DNA of 64,000 nt from Sclerodactyla briareus (Eukaryota; Echinodermata; Holothuroidea; Dendrochirotida; Sclerodactylidae): assembly GCA_026419785.1 (NCBI GenBank), contig JAODTK010005800.1, positions 248,001 to 312,000 on the forward strand, read 5' to 3'. Made by a program: the position numbers and the translations under genes. Of the stretch, positions 12,497 through 24,777 are shown piece by piece; within the stretch, counting starts at the first letter, position 1; the number at the start of each line of letters is the position of its first letter. The notes under the pieces were generated by a model. The model did no database searches, was not told the DNA's origin, and worked only from the letters and a program-made list of their open reading frames with translations.

Positions 12497-12882
12497 CGGA
12501 TTCCTTGTTGCCATATGGTGTGCGGGATTAATGTGAAAATCGCAAATTTACGAGTACGAACTTTTTTGGGGAAGAGAACCCCCTACACTTTTTTTTTTCC
12601 TCGGAAAGGCCCTAAAAATGCAGCAGCTCATGCTTGATCGCTTTCCGAGGAAGATATCCCATAGAATGTATTCACAGCGATACGCATCCGTTATCGCATT
12701 GGTGAGCGTGCTTATTCCGCCTAATCAGTGTTGATTCGCTTTCTTTTACACTGTTTTGCCTGTGTGGAACGAATCTATCTTTGCAACTCAGTAGTACCTA
12801 TTCAGACATTGGCCCCAGCATCCCAGCTCACGTATTCGGCGATTTTTCACATTGACATGCCGCATACGCACATGAATCCCCG
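12497..12882 (+). repeat. Dispersed repeat family Z, copy 1 (terminal inverted repeats)
   Basis: Starts around 'cggattcc' and ends 'catgaatcccc'; the ends are imperfect inverse copies of each other ('gattc...gcgtatgcgg' type). Its interior aligns with 37341-37731 over most of its length, e.g. 'tgtgaaaatc.ca.atttacgag' and 'gcgatacgcatc'. No transposase frame is present, so it is a non-autonomous element. Confidence 0.75.
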
Positions 12883-13881
12883 GCTTAGTCGGTTAGTATA
12901 CTATACAAGCGATGCACTAAATTCACACTGATGAGCATCCCTTCTTCAATAGTTCGCAGATGTTCCCCTGCCTGGATTATACATTTTTGTCTCTGTTGCC
13001 ATATCTATACTCTTGCTAGTCCAAGCATGACTGTCGTGGTCCGGTAACAACTATGGTTACGATAGTATGCTATACTGTTAGTCACCTGATTATCACGTGA
13101 CTTCCGTGCGTTCATAATGTATATGATATAATTGGCATGGCCTTACCATCAGGACACTGACCGACTCCTGATACTGCAACTATACTCTTCTGCGTATTCA
13201 TCCTATCCTAATCCTCCCAGGAATAAGGTAACACCTAAAATATATTTGCGCGTGTTTTTTTTTCGCGTCATCATCATGTTTTTTTTCGCCATACCTTGAG
13301 TATGAATGACCGAACTCTCTTATTTATGAATAAATGTTAATATTATTCCAACCCGTATTCCCACCAATGTATAGTGATTTGGATTGTGGAAGAATAAGTG
13401 TTGGCTTCGAAACACCAGGTCGGAACGAGGGGCGTGCTCCCCTCTCATGCATGCTGTCATAAAAAAAAAAAAAAGAATCTCTGATGCAAGCACTATACCC
13501 TATTGTTGGTACCCATACCTTCCGGTCTGCGTGTTTTTTGCGCGACATTATCATGATTCTGCAAATAACTCGAGTTGAAATGGCTGGATTCTGGAGCAAC
13601 TCTTTCTGGATGAATGGGCTCCGAATATTAGTTATATACCATTCCCAATTATGATTGAAATATGAAAAAAGAAATGCGAAGAATAAATTCGGTAATAGGC
13701 ACGAAATTGATTACATACGCAGCACCATTTGCATCCCATCGCTTTTTCAGAAACGAAAATTCCTCAAAGGGGAGGGGCACCATCCCCTTGGACCTCTCAC
13801 CGGACAGTCACTAACCCCCCCCTCCCCCTTTAAAAAAAATCCTGGATGGGCCCCTGTACATAATACATCATAAAGTACGTA

Positions 13882-14080
13882 CACTCCTGGAAGTGCTATG
13901 TAGAATTCACACGACACTGTGTAACTAGCACACTCATCTCGGTGATGTGTCAGAAATTACAAAACATTGTGTAAAGGTTGTCTAGGGAATTACACAAATT
14001 GTTCAGATTATACACAATGGTTGTGTAATTTCTTGCACAACACATGTAAGGTCTGCTAGTTACACAATATTTCAAGAGTG
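13882..14080. mobile_element. TA-flanked foldback element (MITE)
   Basis: Outer ends 'cactcctggaa' and 'ttcaagagtg' are imperfect inverse copies, each flanked by the dinucleotide TA (13880-13881 and 14081-14082), the target duplication of Tc1/mariner-type elements. Inside, 'tgtgtaactagca' (13918-13930) pairs with 'tgctagttacaca' (14054-14066), and further 'ttgtgtaa'/'ttacacaa' pairs fill the centre. There is no coding capacity. The superfamily is inferred from the TA duplication only. Confidence 0.75.
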
Positions 14081-14467
14081 TAGAAAGTCTCAAAAACATC
14101 TGGTTTGTTGGCAGATGATCCAAATTTGGCGTAATCTGACGATGCGCGCGAGTATTGGAATCTGTCGAACTCGCAAAGTCTCAAAGGATGACAGTTGATA
14201 GAAAATTCGTAATGCGCGCACAAATAAATCTGTTTCGGGCATTCGAATAAAATTTGGGCATTCGCGATTTGTTTCCGATCCTAAACATTGCTGGTGACGA
14301 CTCCTTCCTTCTCCCACTACGTACGCCTATGGGGAGTGGAATAATGCATTGTCCATCTAACACGGGCGCCGGTTTAAAAAGAAAAAAAGAAAAAGAAATG
14401 CTGAACGTCGGGGCATGAATCTCAACCAATCACCGAATAAAAGACATTTAATGTTCTCCCCCTTCAG

Positions 14468-14581
14468 AAATCCACCCTGGTACCTGTCCACAAGGCGGGA
14501 TCGGCATCTGCGTGGAACAATGCTCTGTCGACGGCGACTGCGCTAAAAACGAGATATAGGTTGCAGCAAAGGGTGCGGTAC
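14468..14581 (+). CDS. Second WAP-domain exon (exon D)
   Basis: Bounded by 'cccttcag' and 'gtatgt'. It reads IHPGTCPQGGIGICVEQC, then SVDGDCAKNEI and, after a one-base shift that also passes a TAG, GCSKGCG. Together these give the canonical WAP order P-G-x-C-P, C-x3-C-x5-C, C-x3-C-G. The CC pair is reduced to one clear Cys at the break. It lies in the same orientation as exons A-C, so WAP-antistasin-antistasin-WAP is the visible order of one gene. No further 3' exon was identified with confidence. Confidence 0.7.
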
Positions 14582-15029
14582 GTATGTCAGAAAGCTCAAC
14601 ATGGTAGAAATTTATTATGAAGTTGTCGGAATAGAATAGATTGAGTATAGTTAGCCATTCAACCGGGACGGTCATGTTCAGTTGTATTGGTGGTCCCCCC
14701 CCCCCCTGGGAAAAAAACAGCGTCTGATTTTGAATGCCGCTGACCAATTCTAGGAAAATATCGTTACAAGGCACGTGCAGATCGTGGGGGTTTTTCTCCT
14801 ATAATCCAGTCTGGCTCTGCGTCTCGGTGTTCCAAAGTACATAAGCATCCTATGGAACTAACGTACGATGGCCTGCATACGCCACGGGGTCTGCCCTGTG
14901 TGCTTTCCTCTCGAAGCCCCTATGCTTCTCCCCCCGCCTCTCTATCTGCACCGAAATATCTCCTCTAGAATCATGTCCTTATAACAGTATGATGTAAATC
15001 AGGGTCCTGTAGATGTTGTTGTTCTTGCT
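14582..15029. other. No gene recognised
   Basis: Contains a C12 run (14695-14706). No supported coding sequence on either strand. Confidence 0.45.
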
Positions 15030-15525
15030 TGCATTCCTGTCCCTGCTTTGATTGATATTGATGTGATCGAGTTGTTTCTGGTTGGTCCTGAGTAGACATT
15101 GTTGTTGTTGTTTTTGTTTGTTTTCTGACCTGCTCCGTGCAACCCTCCGAGATAAGTGGTAGCTCTTATTTTCATCTGGACAGGTTCTAACTTCTATTTG
15201 CCATATGTGATTGGTTCTGTGAGGTTGTTGGCTGTTCCTATCATTTGTGAGGCTGCGCTTTGGCCCCTGCTTTTATTGAGGTTGGTACTGATCGAGTTGG
15301 TTCCTGGCTGGGGCCTGAGTAAGGACATGTTGTTGTTGTGCTGCTGCTGCTGTTGATGCTGTTTTCTGACTGCTCCCCTGCACCTACGAGATAGATCGTA
15401 GCTCTTACTCTGCCTCAACCCGAAAAGTTTCTTTGCTCTAGAACTCGGCTCTATTGACAAATTGTGATCGGTTCTGTGTGGTACTGATCGAGTTGGTTCC
15501 TGGTTGGGCCCTGAAGTTATATTTA
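15030..15525 (+). repeat. Three diverged tandem copies, ~200-225-bp unit
   Basis: 'gatcgagttg...cctgg.tgg..cctgag' recurs at about 15066, 15290 and 15487, and 'gttgttgttgt' tracts follow the first two. The block sits immediately beyond the 3' end of the minus-strand LINE remnant at 15590. Confidence 0.75.
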
Positions 15526-15589
15526 TATCGTAAAATAGTAGTCAAATATTAGAATGATAACGAACGTACAAAGGGGCACAGGACTACTA

Positions 15590-16145
15590 ACCGACTAAGG
15601 CGGGTAAAAACTGACCCTGAAACCGCAAAAACCCAAGAAGAAGAAAAAACGAATGCGAATCATTCCCTCCCACATTGGGTGAAAAAACGCAGATGTCAAC
15701 ACTGTTCTTGAAGGTACTGACACTCTTAGACCAGACAAAATTTGCGAGAAGGCTATTCCACTCACTGCAAGAAGAAATACTTCCGAATGTCTAATCTGCC
15801 AACGTTTACCACGATGCTCGAAACAATGGCCCCTATTAGTCATAACACTGGAAAATCCGAAGAAATAGTCGAAGAAAGGTCACTGAAGCCATGGAAAATT
15901 CGGAAAACCTGAATCAAATCACAACGATTCGCCTTAGCTCCATAGAAGTCAGGACTAAACACGTCTATATTTTTTCCCTCATACGGCGAATCTTGCAAAT
16001 AGTGAACTGACCTCGTAGCCCTCCTTTGAACGTTCTCAATTAGCTGCTTATCTTTCCAAAATAAGGATTACACACTAGCACGGAATACTGCAGTTGAGGT
16101 CATACCAACTACTTAAACAGCCTGACAACCACCTTTTCCGAAACC
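15590..16145 (-). pseudogene. CR1-like LINE, truncated 3' part (copy 1)
   Basis: The minus strand encodes, with several frame breaks, the C-terminal thumb region of a non-LTR reverse transcriptase: VRPQL, NPYFGK, a TSMELRRI stretch, and a tail like the copy at 44.4-44.8 kb. Nucleotide matches to that copy include 'caacgtttaccacga', 'agaagaaatact' and 'cctattagt'. Catalytic and endonuclease parts are absent, so this is a 5'-truncated insertion, the usual fate of LINE copies. Confidence 0.8.
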
Positions 16146-16309
16146 GTTCATTCATCGAACTAGTAATGCCAAGTTGAAGTATATTGATATATGGACAATG
16201 TTCCCATTTTGAGGGAGTGACAATATACTTTAAAGGCCAATAGTCATGTAATAGACTATACTTTCGGTACTTTCCATTTTGTTACATAATGACAGCCATG
16301 GGCGTCAAC

Positions 16310-17170
16310 AGGTGGGGGACGGGTGGGGGAATGTCCCCCCCCCCACTTTCAAAAGTGGGGGGGGATGGATATCATACGTTCTCCCCCCAACGTTTCCGGA
16401 CCGTAATAAAATTAATAGGCACATGCCCGATTGTCTAAACTGATTCAATAATTGTCTAACCAAACAATAATCGCGTTGGAAATTGTCTAAGTTCCACTAA
16501 TTCCAAGTGCCGACCCCTGGTGAAGATCTTGACCCGAATAGGGCCGAAAGGGAAGGATATTCCATGCCTTCATACCCGGAGTTCTCGAATTTTAAATCGA
16601 ATAGCAAAAAGTAAAAAAAGTGCAGAATTTTGTGTTCGCGCGCAATGGCGTTTTCTTCCAGGCGTTCGAGGCTGATATGCGATGTAATGATTCGAATCAT
16701 TTCGTTCAATCGATTAATTTCAGCAGCCTTGGGGGCAGACTTCCCCCTCCCCCCAATTTTTCTGAGATGAAAAAAATTCAGAACAACATTCATGGAAATT
16801 TGGGAAAGAAAAAACAGGAAAGTGAGAAATGCCTGAATTTTTTGCAGTTTTTGTTTTTCTCGATAAAATGCCGGAAAAATGCAATTTTTTTCGCGCTTCG
16901 CGCGCAGCTGGTTGGTAGATTCAATGACGACTGGAAAATTATGGTACAAAAACGTTCTGACTACCAAATTGAGTGGTCGTCGCCTATGGATTTTCCCCAT
17001 TGATCCCACCAGGAGGAGACCGGTTCGGTAGACCCCTGGATCCACGCGAACAAAGCCAGAGTAGAAAAAAGTATAAACAAAATACCATGTGGATACTCGG
17101 TAAAATAATTTCTTAGGGTGCACAATGACAACTTTTTGTCGTCTCTACTCCCCCCCCCCCAAATCAAAAC
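16310..17170. repeat. C-run/G-run hairpin and associated dispersed repeat
   Basis: Ten C (16335-16344), 'actttcaaaagt' and eight G (16357-16364) form a perfect hairpin, and the flank 'gttctccccccaacgtttccgga' type text matches the family seen at 496-600. Further on, palindromic 'cgcgcttcgcgcg' (about 16895) and 'cgcgcgcaatggcg' (16640) are typical of the same repeat class. Long open frames occur on both strands here (208 codons minus, 127 plus) but overlap each other and carry no domain, so I treat them as chance. Confidence 0.55.
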
Positions 17171-17174
17171 ATGT

Positions 17175-17525
17175 GGATGGGTGCTATTGAGCCTGGCAAG
17201 GCCGTTTCCGTCGATCTGGATGGTATGAAAATGTGAAATTTTCTGGTACGATCCGCGCGAACCAACAATGGGTGGGCGCTCCGATCAGATGTCACTTGCA
17301 TCGATGTGCCCCCCCCCCCACTTTTCGGACGGCTCCGACGCTCCTGGTTAGGATGGGTGTTATTGAGCCTGGCAGATGCCGTTTCCGTCGATCTGGAAGG
17401 TATGAAAATCTGAAATTTTTCGTTGTACGCTCCGCGCCAACGTATGGTGGCGCTCGGCTTAGTTGGTCATTTGCGTTCGATATTTCCCCCCCCCCCCCCC
17501 CACTTTTCGGAACGCTCCGACGCCC
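17175..17525 (+). repeat. Two tandem copies, 176-bp unit with C-run
   Basis: 'gatgggtgctattgagcctgg' type text starts at 17176 and 17352 and continues through 'gccgtttccgtcgatctgga', 'cgctccgcgc' and a C-run followed by 'acttttcgga'. The unit shares 'ttgtacgctgcgcg'-like wording and the C-run with the last copy of the array at 1.4-2.3 kb. Confidence 0.85.
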
Positions 17526-20295
17526 CGATGACAGCCGAAACCCCAGTCCGAATTCCAGCCGATTCGAGTGTACCGATAAGGAGCAATCTGCTATTGCAAA
17601 ATTGGCCTTGTGGAATCACAGTTCAATTTTAATCCAAAGTCAATGTCACAACTGTTGTACTCTTGAAATCTTGTACTAAACAAACTATAGATGGGATCCC
17701 GGTAGAAACCAACAGAATCGGTCATAAATATCAAAGAATAACCTCATTTATTTCCATCCAAGTGGATATACTTCTTCGTCTATCTGTTATCATGGCGCAA
17801 AAATGCAGCATTTACTGTGTAGGGTCTTTGGGCAGCCTATTTATCGTTCTCCTCGTGATGTTAAGATTCCTAGAAGTAAATTAGAACATCCCAAAGGCAA
17901 CATGCTGGAACCTCCTAATTCGAGGTGTCGGGTTCTGAAAAGTCCTATTTTCATCTGTGCTAGTTGAGCAAATCTGTTACTGACATTAGCCTGTAGCGTG
18001 AACTTAGGCAACTGATGAAGTGAAAATTCGTTTTGAGTGGGAATTAAACCAAATGATATTCGCTGAACTATGATCAGCAACGTAATCGAGGCACTGGCGT
18101 TCAGACTGATAACAGTTTTCAACTCATACCTCCTATTCGGAATGAATACACCCTGGGTGCAGAGGTCTGTAAGCCTAGCTGAGATAACCACGCCTTGTTT
18201 TGGATGTCTCCACAACAGGACATCGGCATTCGTGAGTAGTGCTAGATGCGAGATCAAACTCTGCTACTTGGAAATATCAGAGCTGTCCCCTAATTCAGCG
18301 ACACACACAAAAAACAATACTTTTTTGAGGAGAGAAAGGCCGACTGTCGATTAATCACTAGTCACTAGTTGACATGGTGTTGGCCCAGCGGAGTACAGGG
18401 GTTCAAAAAACTTCACGCAATGTACTATTATTATTCACAATTACAGTATCATGGGCTTATTGAAATTCCTGGTCCACAGACTAGCTAGAAGTGAAACTAG
18501 ATACCTGGGTGAAAATAACGGCTTTACTCTACTTCCATGGTAAAATGGGTCCGATGACTTCATGCTGTTAAATGTAAATAAAGACACTACTTTGTTTCTT
18601 CACTTTCATGATATTATTACTTGATTCCTCTTTGTCCTCAGGTAAGCCCAAACAGGCTCTATGAGTAAACAGGACACCCTCATATCTACTTCTGAGCACC
18701 GCCTTCCGGGATTAGCGACAACTGCTGAGGGCAACGTAACCACCTTTCATGCCCTTCCATTTAACCGTTTGATTCACTGAATTATCTTGAGATCAATGTT
18801 TATTCGTCTATGCCTCTTCATCGTATGATTTCATAAGAAAAGTCAGTTTTTTTTTACAATTTCAGGCGAGGGGGCTACTATTTTTCTACTCAGGAATGAG
18901 TTTGCATGCACTGTATTCTTGTTCTAGAAAACACTCCTATATCATACAGGTGGGTTTATATTGCATTTTCGATAATATTTTTTCTGTTCCTTCTGTTACT
19001 ATAGGAACTTGAGTTCATTAAAAAGTACGCGCTACGACAAAATTGGCAATTTCATACCACATAATGAATGACTACCCCACCCCCTCTCGACCCCTCTCGC
19101 GACACCTTCAGGTTGTGTAATATCAATCAGTGGCGCCTATGTAGGAGTCCGGGCACGCCCGAAGGTCTCCATCGGGGATAACAGTTGGAAAATATCGAAA
19201 AAGATCGCCGGCGAACCGAGAGAAGGAAGGGAAATGGGAAAGCTGGATATATGCGTGGAATAGGGTCAATAAATGTAACAAATGATAACTTAAGACAGCC
19301 TGGCGAGAATACTCCCGTAATAGGGTGCAAGTAAAAACAGGAAACAAAAAAATGGACAGGAATATATCCGGGAAAATACCCCCCTCTCCCCCAAGTCGAT
19401 GGGAATATCTTCCAATTGTGTGTAACAAGTCCCCTTCCACCGCCCTTGGGAGAGACGCCCATTGTTGGTAGTGATAGGAGAATGTAATGTAATTATCCTG
19501 GCCAGTTCATTTTCATCTGATTCATTCAGAATAAAGACATTTTCTCGATCAGATGGTTATTACATTTTACCTTAATATCTTGTTCATGCCAAAACGCAGT
19601 GTATAAAGATTATCAATATCTGGTAAATATCGTAGTGCTGTGCCGAATAAATGACTCCAATCACAGGATTACTTATGTAATCCGTTTTTGTTTCATTCTA
19701 TGAAAATTCTCTCCTCAGTCAACAATGATTACTTCGGTGTAAGCATCTGATAGTAGTACTGCTTCATCCGGCTCAGGTCCTGTTGCCGGGCGGAAAACTG
19801 GTGGCCCGCACTAACGTCTGTTCAAGGATCCGTTAAAGAGGCACTGTGTTCTGATAGCTGCCAACAGGCAGAGAAACGACGCGTGAGGGCGCAATTCGTT
19901 ATCGGAATAGTCTGGATCAACCGCGAGACTATAATGGGGGCAGTAAATTTCCATAAACATGCCTTAGATGACCTTTAAACTGACCCAAAAAGACTTTCAC
20001 GCCAAGTATGAGCTCCCCACGTCATTTTGTTGCACAGATATTTTACTCAAACTCTGTGAGCTTCTACCTCTGTTGAATTGATTTCTAAGGTTCAGGAGGG
20101 TAAGTGAGGTCATCTAGAAACCATGACATCATTGATCGTGGAGCACCGGCGATACTCGCCTTCTCTTCTCGACTGGCTGCTCAGATTATAATCGAGGCAG
20201 GAGTGTAAATCAATCTCAACCTGCTCCTGTGAAAAGGACGATCGTGAACTCCAGGACCCGACACTTCCTAGGAACCTGGAGGAACGGAGTTAACG
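17526..20295. other. No gene recognised
   Basis: Read on both strands without finding a supported exon. A 'cctctttgtcctcag' acceptor-like string at 18627-18641 is followed by only a few open codons. Confidence 0.45.
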
Positions 20296-20299
20296 TGAT

Positions 20300-20525
20300 T
20301 GCTAACAGCCGACAGACGAGACTTATTGAAAATATACGAACCAAACCCCAGAACCCCAGAAATTCCACAGCTTTATAGCGGAACCATGAAGATCAAGACC
20401 TCTTCACCGCAACTGCAAGTACAGCCATCTAGGGAAGAACGTCCGATTAACTGCCTGGATTCGAACCCGGAATATTTGATTAGGATCATAGGGTCATCCA
20501 CTCTACATGACAAACCTTCTTTCCA
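20300..20525 (-). mobile_element. tRNA-derived SINE, family 2
   Basis: On the minus strand a tRNA-like head contains GTAGAGTGGATGAC and, downstream, the B-box GGGTTCGAATCC (plus positions 20458-20469). The tail includes the inverse of 'caactgcaagtacagccatctagg' (20410-20433), which recurs with three differences at 62794-62817. RNA polymerase III promoter boxes with a repeated non-tRNA tail are the mark of a SINE. A degraded tRNA gene is less likely because the acceptor stem does not pair. Confidence 0.5.
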
Positions 20526-22386
20526 TGCCAAGAATGGGGTCACTATAAAATCTACACAGTTTTATGCTCACGTAGTTTCCAGACTTTGACCTATGTGTCC
20601 ATAAGTGGCATTGGCCTGAATCCAGTAGCGAATAGAAATAGCCTACGCAAGCTGACCCTGAATTAATCATTTGACTTCCTGAACACACGTAATATTTTGT
20701 ATTGAACAGTAAAAAATGTCAACTTATAGTAAAATACAATTCAATTTGGTGGGGAGCATGGCATCGATATTGACCCCCAAAAGGAATTTATACTTCAGCC
20801 AGCTTGACCCTAGATGACAGTCGACTCCAGTCTCCGATAATACTCTCTCGATTCTCCAAAATGTCTCCTAAACTTTTTTCGCCAAGTGACCTATCTCATA
20901 TTCTTGACACCCTTTGTAGCTTTGGGCAATGCTAGAATAACTGCAGTATCATGATTAGGAGCTATCCAATGAATATGGAAAATAAGAAGGGACTTCTGGT
21001 CACTTGACACCTGAAAAACATAATTTGTCCAGACTTTTTGGGGGTGAGGAACCTTTGATGAAACCTGCCAACACCTTATAGGTATCAATGATCCATGTAT
21101 TAATGACCAACGAAAAGCTCAGTCTTTAGAAAATAATCTTGTAGTACAGACTGTGGAAAGCAATCTGAATCATTGGTTCTAACACCGTCTGATACAACTC
21201 CATCGCACAGCTACTGTAGCCTACTTTATAGTTGTATGTTAGGGATTTCATGCGTATTGCACGATATCCCAAGGAGTTCTATTGCCCATTTGATCATGAG
21301 GTATTGTCAAACGACCTAACCGTTACTCGTGCCACTCCTATGTTTTTATCATCGTTCAAACTTGACAATGCTGAACCTCTCAACATTATTATTCTTCACG
21401 AGAAAAATCACCTCATCATAGTGGACTCTGCCTTGAAACGTTTGAACTCAGGATGAATCAATTTTCAGACTCGGAAGAGTAGCAGAGAAAATTTGAGTTG
21501 TACTACTTTGATAACCTTTTTGTTATGGAAAAGTTATGTTTGCGCATGTATTAATCACAAAACGATCTTCAACTGTTGGAGGTATACTGAACCTAACAAC
21601 TGAATGTTGCAGAAAAATGGAATTTGGACGAAAAGTTCCAATAACTTCATACTTCACCTTGCATAGCCTTCCAAAGATCTTATCCTCGTCTTTTAGTGAC
21701 CGAGTGACAGGAGGATTATTAATCTCAAGAGGAATACAATTAGTGTACAATTTTTTTGCGTGGAGAGAACATAAGAAATTTCGATATTCTTACCAGTTTA
21801 CCTTCCTAGAAGTAATAAATGTTTCACTGTTTCATCACAGTATACTATGTAGTTTAGTCCGATAGTCTCTTTGAATGTTACATCTTCAATCCTATGAAAT
21901 GGTGATTCCCCATGAATGATTCCCAGGGACAGAGGATGGCTGCTACATCGGTGGAGAATTTTTAACATTTTGTGGACCTCGGTCCTATCGTAGCCCCTAC
22001 TTCAACGTTTTGGCCAGAATGATCAACAATTGATGCGCCATACTATTATCCACCAGTGCGCGTTTTCTTTTTCTCAGATTTCCATCTGAAAGAATACGGA
22101 TTCTAGCAAAGTGTTTGGACATTCAGGCCGCTTCAGCTCTACTTCCAACCATGATTAAACTTCATGCGCGTAGAGAGCAAAGAACATCCGATAGAAGTTC
22201 CCCGGCAAAACCCTGTTTTAAAATCCAAGCAGTCGATCTGATAGTCCTAGGCTCTGCTGTTCAAAATTGCGCGTGGTTGAGAGAGGAAGAAACGGACAGA
22301 GGCTAAAGAGCTTAGTTAATCCAGAAGAGAGTTGCTTTGTAGTTTTCAAGGTCAATGATAATGTTGTTTGTAATTTCACCACACAG
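20526..22386. other. No gene recognised
   Basis: Open frames of 70-110 codons lie on both strands near 21230-21865 without domain content. A Cys-containing stretch at 21928-21990 after 'ttcccag' was considered as another exon of the WAP gene but has no family match. Confidence 0.4.
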
Positions 22387-22560
22387 ATATGTATATGCTA
22401 GGGCCAATGAGGCAGACGTTTCCCATAGAGCTTGCGGTGATGTCGGGAGACGGAAGATCAACGAGACGACACCCACCAGTAACCACGCGGGAAGCACGAA
22501 CTTTGGACACTGGTTTATTCATTGCCGAAGGCCAACAGGAATCTATTGAGTCATGCACCG
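22387..22560 (+). CDS. Possible exon, unrecognised
   Basis: Follows 'gtaatttcaccacacag', a fair acceptor, and stays open for about 58 codons in the frame beginning MLGPMRQTF, with ordinary mixed composition (VMSGDGRSTRRHPPVTT, LDTGLFIAEGQQES). It then enters a GT-rich tract (22565-22625) that could hide a donor. No domain recognised; it may be chance. It lies in the same orientation as the WAP exons 8 kb upstream, but nothing links them. Confidence 0.22.
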
Positions 22561-22634
22561 TGCGTTTGGTGCTGTGTGTGTATGTGTGGTGTGTTGGTGT
22601 GGTGCCGTGGTGTGTGAGTGTGTGTGACACCCCT

Positions 22635-23350
22635 TGTCAGCACGATATCGAACGTACGCAAAATGTATCAAGTTCAAATAGGTATGTGGGTTGCAAAAAT
22701 ATGGAGGAGGAGGACACCTATGTTTGGGTGCCCGTTCAAGTTAATGCAAGGGTCACGAGAGGGCAAGGTTTCAAAAAGGTTGTCTGCACGATATCTAACT
22801 AACGCGAGTATCATCAAGTTCAAATGGGTATGTGGGTACATGTATGGTGAGGATAACCATATGTTTTTTGTTGTCAGGTCAAAGTCATCCATAGGTCAAT
22901 CGTTAATATCTCGGCAAGAAAACATTTTGGAGGACTGTTCTTCATGGAAGTTTCGTTGTTCGTCCTTGGTGAAATACATCTGGAGACTGACTTTGACCTC
23001 ATCTGACCTTTCGATTCGAACCTTTTGACCTCATTTGCCTTTGCCCTGGTGATTTGCATGCTTTTTTTGTTTTTGTAATTGCCAGATGCATTGTTAAACA
23101 AACGAAAATTCATGACACTACCATACACGATACTCTTATGACAAGCTATCTCAATGAGTGTGAAAAGGTCAAGACAAACTAAAACACTGGAATGGGATAA
23201 ATGTTGGCATCGCTCGTCAGCCATGATATCTATGAATGCAAGTATCTATTAAGTCCAAATTAAGTGTGTGGATTGGTACACAGGATGAAGATTAACCTAT
23301 TGGTTTTGGTATCAGGTCAAGGTCAATCCAGTTAACCATAGGACAATCCT
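22635..23350 (+). repeat. Diverged repeat, three partial copies
   Basis: The landmark 'acgatatct.ac..acgc.agtatcatcaagttcaaat.ggtatgtggg' (in pieces) begins at about 22640, 22787 and 23222. 'aggtcaaggtca'-like blocks follow the second and third copies. Non-coding; the open frames across it are shifted relative to each other. Confidence 0.7.
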
Positions 23351-23519
23351 TAAATCTCTGCAAACGAATTCATTGTACGAGTGAGAACAAATCCTATAAC
23401 CAACCAAACGAACCTTCCCCCAGTGAAAAGTGAAAATTCTTGAATTGTCAAATTTTATTGTTATTCCTGGAATATGTTTGAGTATTCGAATAGCATCAAT
23501 TCGTACAATTCTTGAATTG

Positions 23520-24290
23520 TCCATTTTTTTATTATTCCTGATTTTTTTGATTATTGGGCTAGCACCAGTGATCAGCTTATATGTACCTCCTGATCAGTAG
23601 TGGGGTGTTGCGACTGGTGGGGTAGCACTTTGGTCTTGCACGCACCCCCCTCCCCCCTCCGAGGTTTCATAGGCAGCTTATGACATTTGAAAAAAATGTA
23701 GGCCATATTTGAAGCCTGCATCACTGCATTTTATTGACAAATTCCTAATTGCAAGGAGAAATGCCTCTTCTTGGGTATACTTCATCTCATTCTTGTATTT
23801 TTTGACCACCAAGTGTGGTGTTGCCCCTTCATAAAATCTATCTGGTGCTTCCACTCCCCCCCCCCCCTCCCCAATACAAATATATTCCCCCACAGTGAAG
23901 ACAGTACAATTCCTTTATTGTCTGTTTATTATTATTCTTATATGTTTTAATATTGGACTAGCACCAGTGACCATCCTATATGTACTTCCTGATCTGTAGT
24001 GGTGTTGCTAACGGGTGTAGGTGGCAATTTTGGTCGTTGCGTGCCCTCCCCCCCCGGTTTCATAGGCCAGCTTACTAATTGAAAAGAATGTAGCCCTTTT
24101 TGAAGCCTTCATCACTGCATTTATCGACGATTCCTAATTGCAAAAAATGGCAGGAACGCCCTCTTCTTGCGTATACTTCCTCTCATTAGTGTTATATTTT
24201 ACATTCCATCCCAGTGCAATTTTCTCATGGAGGGTCCCAACATGGATTAGTAACCATGGGATATCAATGGGAGGTGGAAGAGGGGGGGGG
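23520..24290 (+). repeat. Two tandem copies, ~395-bp unit
   Basis: 'ggctagcaccagtgatcag...tatatgtac.tcctgat' at 23557 recurs at 23950, and both copies carry 'gtttcatagg.cagctta', 'gaagcct.catcactgca' and 'cctcttcttg.gtatactt' in the same order. The second copy ends in a G12 run (24282-24293). Confidence 0.85.
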
Positions 24291-24775
24291 GGGACAAAAT
24301 TTTTCCTAGTTCAGATTATATTTACCGAGGGGGGAATGCAAAGTTGTTGCTTTACATTAATTTGGAAAACGGTGATATGATCTTCACATTCTCATGTAAC
24401 TAGTTGTTACAGCAAGAAATGCCCAAAACAACCAGGAATATGTCCTCTGAATGCAATTAGAACACCTAGGTGGCCCAGCCATAATCCCTCTCAACCACTG
24501 CCTGCATTGTTTTGTATAATATATAAGCCCTATTGCTGCAAAAAGCACACTTCCCAGGATGTAAATTACTTGCCCAGCAGACTACTCTTGGATTTATTAC
24601 CTGTGATTCATGACACCCCTAATGAGGGGATTAATGTGGTGTTGTAGAAGCGGGAGAGGAGTGAGTTGGTAGGAAGAAGAAATCCAGGGTCAGGAAGCTT
24701 TGGAAGTGGGGCGGGACAAAAAATGTGGCTTTTTCCGCTATTGAGCAAAAGTTGGCCTTACCCTGAAAGGTTCCA
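24291..24775. other. No gene recognised
   Basis: Spacer between the tandem duplication and the LINE tail; nothing supported. Confidence 0.4.
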
Positions 24776-24777
24776 CT

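Noticed and set aside
16497..17123. 208-codon minus-strand open frame opposite a 127-codon plus frame
   Set aside because: Both strands open at once over a repeat with CGCGC palindromes; no family resemblance.
20440..20525. Functional tRNA gene on the minus strand
   Set aside because: B-box is good, but acceptor and anticodon stems do not form; a SINE head is the better call.
21928..21990. Possible extra cysteine-rich exon (EDGCYIGGEFLTFCGPRS) after 'ttcccag'
   Set aside because: Two cysteines only, no donor at a sensible place and no match to WAP or antistasin spacing.
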